Assembly (NCBI GenBank): GCA_011799875.1
Contig: CM022298.1
Location: 729,785,111-729,849,110 of the forward strand
Length of the DNA stretch: 64,000 bases
Reading direction: 5' to 3'
From: Thinopyrum elongatum
Taxonomy: Eukaryota; Streptophyta; Magnoliopsida; Poales; Poaceae
The notes beneath the pieces were generated by a model that did no database searches, had not been told where the DNA came from, and saw only the letters and a program-made list of their open reading frames with translations. Position numbers and translations under genes: made by a program. Shown piece by piece: positions 57,914 to 64,000 of this stretch; the first letter of the stretch is position 1, and each line of letters starts with the position of its first letter.

Positions 57914-59420
57914 TGATACGTCCGTTTTGCATCATGTTTCCCTACTGTTATTTATAATGTTTTTGGTCATTATTTCACTTTATGATGCAATTCTAATGTC
58001 TTTTCTCTCTTAATTTGCAAGATTTACGTGGAGAGGAAGATTACCGCCAGCTGGAATTCTGGACCTAAAAGAGCTACAACATAGATAGGTATTCTACAGA
58101 GATCCAAATGACGTGAAACTTCACGGGGATTTTTTATTGAATATATAAAAAATACAGGAACCATGAAATACCAGAGGGGGGAGGCAACAGAGCACGACCA
58201 CCCCCTGGGTGCACCCTGATGCCTTGTGGGGCCCACATCAGGCCTCTGGTGCCTATCTTCTGGTATATGAAGGGTTTTGACCTAGAGAAAATAAGAGGGA
58301 GACTTTCGGGACGAAGCGCCGCCGTCTCGAGGCAGAACCTGGGCATGAGCACTTTTGCTCTCCGGCGGAGCGATTCTGCCGGGGACACTTCTTACCGGGA
58401 GGGGGAAATCGACGCCATTGACATCACCAATGATCCTCTCACCGCGGGAGGTCCAATCTTCATCAACATCTTCAGCAGCATCATCTCATCTCAAATCCTA
58501 GTTCATCTCTTGTATTCATTTTTTTTGTCTCAAAACCTCATATTGGTACATGTGGGTTGCTAGTAGTGTTGATTACATATTTCTGTAGTTGATGCTAGTT
58601 GGTTTATTTGGTGGAAGATTATATGTTCAGGTCCTTAAGCATATTCAATACCCCCCTGATCTTGAACATGAATATGATTTGTGAGTAGTTACTTTAGTTC
58701 TTGAGGACATGAGAGAAGTCTTATTATAAGTAATCATGTGAAGTTTGCATTCGTTCAATATTTTGATGATATATATGTTGTCTGTCCTCTAGTGGTGTCG
58801 TGTGAACGTCGACTACATGACACTTCACCATATTTGGGCCTAGCGGAAGGCATTGGGAAGTAATAAGTAGGTGATGGGTCGCGAGAGTGACAAAAGTTTC
58901 AACCCTAGTTTATGCGTCATTTTGTAAAGGGTTGATTTGGATTCATATATTTAATGTTATGGTTAGATTTATCTTAATTTTTCTTTCGTAGTTGCGTATG
59001 CTTGCGAGAGGGGGTAATCATAAGTGAGTTGCTTGTTCAAGCACGAACAACATCGTAGCACCGGTCCACCCACATATTAAATTATCAAACTAGCGAATCC
59101 GAATCAACTAAACATGATGAACATGACTAGACGAGAATTCTCATGTGTCCTCGAGAACACTTTGCTTTATATAAGAGAACTTTCCGGCTTTTCCTTTGCT
59201 ATACAAAGGATTGGGCCACCTTGGTGCACCTTTATTACTATTGCTACTTGATACTTGTTAAGAATTATCCTACCACAAAACTATCTGTTACCGCTATTTT
59301 CAGTACTTGCGGAGAATACCTTGCTGAAAACCGCTTATCATTTCCTTCTGCTTCTCATTGGGTTGACACTCTTACTTATCAAAAGGACTACGATTGATCC
59401 CCTATACTTGTGGGTCATCA
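57914..59420 (+). repeat. 5' LTR of an Athila-type Gypsy element
   Basis: 1507 bp from TGATACGTCCGTTTTGCATC to GTGGGTCATCA, with inverted ends TGAT/ATCA. Ten bases further is the primer site. It was inserted just after the primer-site-like TTGGTGGCC of the preceding Gypsy LTR. Confidence 0.8.
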
Positions 59421-59431
59421 AGACTCTTTTC

Positions 59432-59449
59432 TGGCGTCGTTGCTGGGGA
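59432..59449 (+). other. tRNA-Asp-type primer-binding site
   Basis: TGGCGTCGTTGCTGGGGA matches the Athila-lineage site TGGCGCCGTTGCCGGGGA with two differences, and lies 11 bases after the LTR. Confidence 0.75.
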
Positions 59450-59526
59450 GTGAAGCGTCTTTGCTGGGTGAAATTTGGTAAGAAAACATTTATATTACGT
59501 GCTAAAATTTACTGTCACTTGTCACT

Positions 59527-60655
59527 ATGAAAAATAATCCTTTGAGAGGCTTGTTCGGGGTATCTTCACCTCGACCATAAGCAATAAGAGTTGCTCCTTA
59601 ACCTACTGAACCTACTGAAAATATTTATAATAAGATTCCTTCGGGTATATTAGAAAAAATGCTAGCTAATACTTCTGCAGGAGATGGAACAGTACATCCT
59701 GATGAGCACTTAATCTATATAGATGAAATTTATGGATTGTTTAAGCTTTCAGGTTTATCGGAGAATATAGTTAAGAAGAAAGTTTTCCTCTTATCTTTAG
59801 AGGGAAAATCATTGACATGGTATAAGCTATTGAACGATACTAGATCATGGGACTGGAACCGGTTGAAGCTAGAATTTCACCAGAAGTTTTATCCTATGCA
59901 TTTGGTTTAGCGTTATCGTAATTACATATATAATTGTTGGCCTCGTGAAGGAGAAAGTATCGTTCAAGCTTTGGGGAGGATTAAATCTATGATGCACACA
60001 TGCTTCAATCATGAGCTTTCAAGAGGAATTATTATACAAAACTTTTATGCTCATCTTTCTTGTAGTGATCAATCCATGCTCGATAATTCTTCTACGGGTA
60101 CCTTAATGAAGAAAACTATTGCATTCAAATGAGATCTTCTGAAAATAATTAAATGCAACTCTGAAGATTGGGAAATCGACAAAGGTAATGAGTCAGGTAT
60201 AATTCTCGAGTTTGATTGTATTAAATCTTTTATGAAAATAGATGCTTTTCATAAGTTTAGTACTAAATATTGACTTTACTCTGAGATAGTAGCTACTTTT
60301 TGTGAATCATTTGCTATTAATGTTGATCTCCCTAATTAAGAAGAAGTGGTTTAAATTTTATCCACCTATTGAAGAAATTTGTGAGTACCCTGCTATAGTT
60401 AAAGATGAAATAATAATTTATAATATTGATCCATTTGTGCCTACTGCTTATATTGAGAAACATCATTTCCCTGTTAGGATTAAGAAACATGCTAAAGCTG
60501 CAACTGTGATTTATAAGAGCAATGTTAAATCACATAAACCGTCTGAACAAATTAAGGTAGAATCTGATGTTGCAATGGTTAAAGATCTATTAGTTGAATA
60601 ATATTGATGGTCATCTCATATATTTCTGCGAGGAAGCAACTAGGATTGCTTGCAA
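59527..60655 (+). pseudogene. Athila-type Gypsy gag remnant, truncated
   Basis: Starting with ATG at 59527 (MKNNPLRGLFGVSSPRP), the text continues through DEHLIYIDEIYGLFKLSGLS, KVFLLSLEGKSLTWYKLLND and LKLEFHQKFYP to RYRNYIYNCWPREGESIVQA, and then STGTLMKKTIAFK. This is the gag fold of Athila-like Gypsy elements. Several TAG/TGA stops interrupt it (for example near 59910 and 60130). Text near the gag end, IDPFVPTAYIEKHHFPVRIK, follows, and the element breaks off near 60655 at a GT-rich run. No protease, RT or integrase remains. It is not functional. Confidence 0.8.
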
Positions 60656-60911
60656 GGTGCGTGCATGCGTGGGTGCGTGTGTGCGTGCGCGGGTGCGTGT
60701 GTGTGTTCATCCAGTACTTGATCCAACAGCTGCTTCAGCGTTGATGAATCCATCAGTGAGGTATGATTACAAAGGGCTCTATCTAGGTTTCAGGGGATTT
60801 TTTGCTCTGAGTTTCAATCGTCTCAATATTATTTTATTTCGAATAAAATTTTGATGAGGTAACTCGATCTCTTTTAAATCCAAGCTATCAATGACAGCAC
60901 TAAATATGTCT
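60656..60911. repeat. Alternating GT/GC tract and short spacer
   Basis: GCGTGCATGCGTGGGTGCGT and GTGTGCGTGCGCGGGTGCG form an alternating purine-pyrimidine run (about 60657-60705) that could adopt left-handed DNA. The remaining 200 bases hold nothing recognised. Confidence 0.6.
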
Positions 60912-61736
60912 CACTACTAGAAAAAAGGCTGTTAGTGACGCACCTATTTTGGCTACTAATGGCACACTATAGGTGCGCCACTATTATCATGCCACTACTA
61001 ATAAATAGTAATGGCGCATGCCTGGTGCGCCACTATTAATCTACATAATAGTGGCGCGCCACCTGGTGCGTCATTACTATCTCAGGTATTAATGGCGCAC
61101 CACATGTGCGCCATTACTACCTTTTCAGGTGCGCCACTGGTAACTTTTTTTATTATTTTTTGTCGATTTTTTTTTTGAATTTGGAAGCGGGAAAATAGTA
61201 ATGGCGCACATTCTAACCCCCACGGTGCGCCATTACTATTTTGAATTTTGAATCTGGATCTGGATCGCGATTTTTTTGCCCTTTTTTTGCTCATTTTTTT
61301 GCTCGTTTTTTTGCACGATATTTTTTCAAATTTTGTTCTCGTTTTTGGATCTTGTACGTTCTTTTGCCGGAGAGGAGTTCGCCGGAGAGGAGGGCCGAGG
61401 AGAGACCGTGAGGAGGAGAGGAGGGAGGAGGAGGAGGTCACCGGAGAGGAGCTCGCCTACATCGTCGGAGAGGAGGAGGAGGAGGTGCACCGAGAGGAGC
61501 TCGCCTACATCGCCGAGAGGAGAGGAGGGCGCCGGAGAGGAGGAGGAGAAAACCGTGAGGGGAGGGGAGGAGAGGAGAGGAGGAGCTCACCGGAGAGGAG
61601 GGAGGAGGAGATCACCGGAGAGGGGAGAGGAGCTCACCGGAGAGGAGGGAGGAAAAACCGTGAGGGAGGGGAGGAGAGAGGGAGGAGGAGGTCGCCGGAG
61701 AGGAGTGGGAGGAGGTCACCGGAGAGGAGGAGGAGG
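60912..61736 (+). mobile_element. CACTA element left end, truncated
   Basis: It starts CACTACTAGAAAAAAGGCTG after the flank TCT and continues with many GGCGCACC / GGTGCGCC inverted subterminal words (61000-61235). A GA-rich stretch (61360-61736), open in several frames with Arg/Glu/Gly-rich spurious products, follows. The right terminus was not found; sequence beyond 61737 belongs to the duplicated segment. Confidence 0.7.
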
Positions 61737-62095
61737 AGGTCAGGCGCTCTGCTCGGGTCCAGCAATGCTGCGTATTTGCTTTGCTGAAGGTGCTGCATTT
61801 TTTTTCTGTAAAAGCACTGCTCGCTGCTTTGCTGAAGGTGTGTGGTCGTTCATCGCAAAAAAAAAAAAAAAAAAAAAAAAGAAGGTGCGTGGTCGTAGCT
61901 GCTGCTGATGGAGATTGTCACCCAATAGACGATGTGTAGGCGAGGTTGTTTTTTGTTTTTTTGACGCACGGTGTGTAGGCGAGGTGAACTTCTGAATCAC
62001 GGCAAGCGATATATATACACGTGCCCCTTCGCACTAATGGCCAGCCCAATTAACGACTCCAAGCTAATTTTTGTACGATGCTCTTAGCCATTTTC
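61737..62095 (+). repeat. Direct duplication, copy 2
   Basis: TCAGGCGCTCTGCTCGGGTCC, then GATGGAGATTGTCACCCAAT, GGCAAGCGATATATATACAC and GATGCTCTTAGCC match copy 1 in order. A run of about 23 A bases sits at 61857-61880 and some segments differ. It lacks the MITE of copy 1. Confidence 0.85.
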
Positions 62096-62569
62096 CCCCT
62101 CTGTTTTGTAACGATGGGTTGGTTTTCTTTCGGTTTACAGTTTTCCTTTGTTTGCTTTTCTTCATTTCGCCTTTTCTTTTCTGGTTCATTTTTTCATCCG
62201 GTTGTTATTGGGGTTCATATAGTTTTCAATGCTTTTCCTTTTTTTAACCTTGTTTTTCTATTTTAAAATTTTCGAACATTTTTTTATTATCCATGAATAT
62301 TTTCTAAAAAATAATTTATTTATAAATAATTTTAATAAAATTATGAACATATTAAGCTTGAGATTATTTGTTATATTTCATGATAATTTTTTAAATGCAT
62401 GGATATTTTTCATAAAAATCATGAACATTTGTTTGTAAAATCCATTATTTTTTGTCGAATCGCAAACAAATAGATGGCCTGAATTTTGTCGAATCCCCAA
62501 CAGTACAACGAGCGGGATGTCGTACATGGGAAAGACAATGGACATCCACCGTGGCCTGCAGTAGACCAG
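62096..62569. other. Low-complexity spacer
   Basis: T-rich sequence resembling 56150-56780. The text after 62460 is less repetitive. No gene is present. Confidence 0.5.
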
Positions 62570-62850
62570 TCAAGGGTATCCGTGTGGTGGGAATGGATAT
62601 CCGTCGACGCCGACCATAGACTGGTTTTACCTTAGTCCGGTATAGTTTTTAGATGAAAATTATCCAAAATGTAGTGAATGTTGTCCATTTTATATGAAAT
62701 CCGCCGTATGAATTTGGTCCATTTAGTTCAAACAGTTGCTGACATGTATACGAACGTTGGATGACAGCCTCCGGTATCAGTATCCGCGGACTGGCTCCCC
62801 TGTCTATAGAAGCAAATACGCGGATCAAGTGTTGGAGATGCCCTAAGCTC
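62570..62850. mobile_element. MITE-like element related to 46155-46450
   Basis: Both copies contain TGGGAATGG..., ...TAGTCC..., TTATATGAAA, and end TGTTGGAGATGCCCTAA. The right end GGAGATGCCC followed by TAA is Harbinger-like. The left end could not be set. Confidence 0.5.
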
Positions 62851-62889
62851 CTCCATCACTGCATACAACGCGAGATCTGAAGCTAGGTT

Positions 62890-62931
62890 GTAGTGTCAAA
62901 AACGTTCTTATATTATGGGACGGAGGGAGTA
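62890..62931. mobile_element. One end of a Stowaway-type MITE
   Basis: TAGTGTCAAAAACGTTCTTA and the following GGGACGGAGGGAGTA are the typical right end with TA target. The opposite end is missing. Confidence 0.7.
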
Positions 62932-63059
62932 TATTTTAATGGTGTTACACTGTTGCTCGATGGGGCAGCTATTAGTTTAGTTTAATTTCCTTTGACAGAG
63001 AGAACACCACGCCACCACCGTGAGATCTCAAGCCGAGTACTATTGTTTATAGATTGCTC

Positions 63060-63230
63060 CATAGTGTCCGTCTACGGATATTTCTTTTTTTTTTCGGGGA
63101 CCCGTCTACGGATTGGTCTGTCCGTGGATAAACTAAGGGCATCTTCAGTACTGCTGACCCTCACAGTGTCCGTCTACGGATTGGTCTGTCCGTGGATAAG
63201 TATACAGTAGCAGGCCATCCAATCGCGTCT
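63060..63230 (+). repeat. Direct repeat at a MITE-like edge
   Basis: GTCTACGGATTGGTCTGTCC occurs twice (near 63105 and 63172), and a shorter GTGTCCGTCTACGGATA at 63064. Between them AAGGGCATCTTCAGTACTGC resembles a Harbinger terminus. Confidence 0.7.
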
Positions 63231-64000
63231 CCTGAACGTCCGTTCAGGTCAGGCTAATTCAAAATTCAAATGCATAGCGTGTAATAACGTTGCGTCCGAT
63301 CACAACCAAAAAGACGTCGATGTTCATAGTTTTTCACATGCCCGATGACAAAAGTATCTCAGTACCGCCATTGATCTGATCGATGCTAGTGGCCGACACG
63401 CATCGCACAACAACTCGTCCTCCCGCATGTCGAAGTTGTGTCCTCTACCCCTTGTCTTTGCATCAGAATTCGTCTGGATCAAAGTGGTCATCGTCGTCCT
63501 GCTCCTGCTCGCTAGTTTACGTGCACGATGATTGGCGGTCGACCGCGGGATGCGGGTGGTGGTGGTTCCTCCCTTCTCCTGGGTCTAGCGAGGTGCTGAG
63601 CGAAAGCGGTTGCCATTGACGGCGACGCTCATGGGCGCCGCTCTTTTTTTAAAAACATCGTCGTGGTTCTCCTCGGCGTGTATGCGTTTCATGTGAAAAT
63701 CTTTGTCCGTTGTGGGCTAGATAGTGGTGACAGCTTGGGCCATTCTCCCTCCTGGAGACGTTGTCGTGGAGCTTAGGTGTTTCCGGGCATTGCCTTGCGT
63801 TGTACTCAGTTCTTCATGTGCTCTTTTTGAATAGCGTAGTCGCATGCGTTCAGCGTGATCCAGTTATCCTGGGATCGGCATTGTATGAGGACTACCCTAA
63901 CACCTTGTATCTTTCGGCCGTGTACTATGTTTCGTTGTTGCTTTATTTATAAAGTGGGTTGATAGTTAACCTGGTCATACTCTGAGCCGGGTCAGGTTCG
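63231..64000. other. Unclassified sequence, possible LINE-type tail
   Basis: No clear ORF. A T-rich end (63930-63960, GTTGTTGCTTTATTTATAA) resembles grass non-LTR retroelement tails. Nothing else is recognised. Confidence 0.35.

Noticed and set aside
61248..61908. 179- and 210-residue Arg/Glu/Gly ORFs in GA-rich DNA
   Set aside because: They are low-complexity products of a purine-rich stretch inside a truncated CACTA element.

Overview
This window looks like repeat-dense DNA from a large grass genome, most likely a wheat, barley or rye relative (Triticeae). The evidence is long Copia and Gypsy LTR retrotransposons of the kind that dominate those genomes, CACTA, Mutator-like, hAT and small foldback DNA elements, and a few grass-type genes in long stretches of degenerate repeats. 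I see no bacterial-style operons, CRISPR arrays, rRNA or tRNA genes; the only tRNA-related sequences are primer-binding sites of retroelements.

Bases 1-25794 are a three-level nest of one Copia family with LTRs of about 2.1 kb. Element 3 (plus strand) is interrupted in its 5' LTR by element 2 (minus), whose 3' LTR is in turn interrupted by element 1 (plus, 599-10249, target duplication GAACT/GAAGT). All three gag-pol regions are broken by stops and frameshifts. Bases 25795-36885 hold LINE fragments, a 2.2 kb Mutator-like element with a perfect 9-bp target duplication, a short Copia LTR, a broken DUF6598 gene on the minus strand, a LINE endonuclease ORF, and a 424-bp foldback Mutator-type MITE with its own perfect 9-bp duplication. 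Bases 37082-41697 are CACTA sequence: an outer left end plus a complete inner element (38460-41697, CCA target duplication) that carries a decayed gene with two B3-like DNA-binding domains.

Bases 42300-55000 are the gene-bearing part. They contain a minus-strand receptor-kinase 3' remnant, a hAT-like element with a perfect 8-bp duplication, two partial copies of the 5' end of a kinase gene, and then the complete six-exon non-RD kinase gene (coding 49629-51464). A 993-bp inverted-repeat element sits upstream of its start codon, apparently in a 5' UTR intron. Next is a multiple-C2-domain transmembrane (MCTP/FTIP-like) gene at 52102-54670, split by a 220-bp insertion with an in-frame stop, carrying an 81-bp internal duplication and apparently lacking its normal start codon.

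Bases 55500-64000 are a second nest: a Copia gag remnant on the minus strand, a Gypsy LTR, a truncated Athila-type Gypsy element and a CACTA end. They lie between two copies of a roughly 0.4-0.5 kb direct duplication (55531-56015 and 61737-62095). The only gene that appears able to encode a full-length product is the kinase. The genes do not form a pathway; the main story is layered transposition, with host genes damaged, duplicated or captured. I did not find a convincing undescribed biological system.
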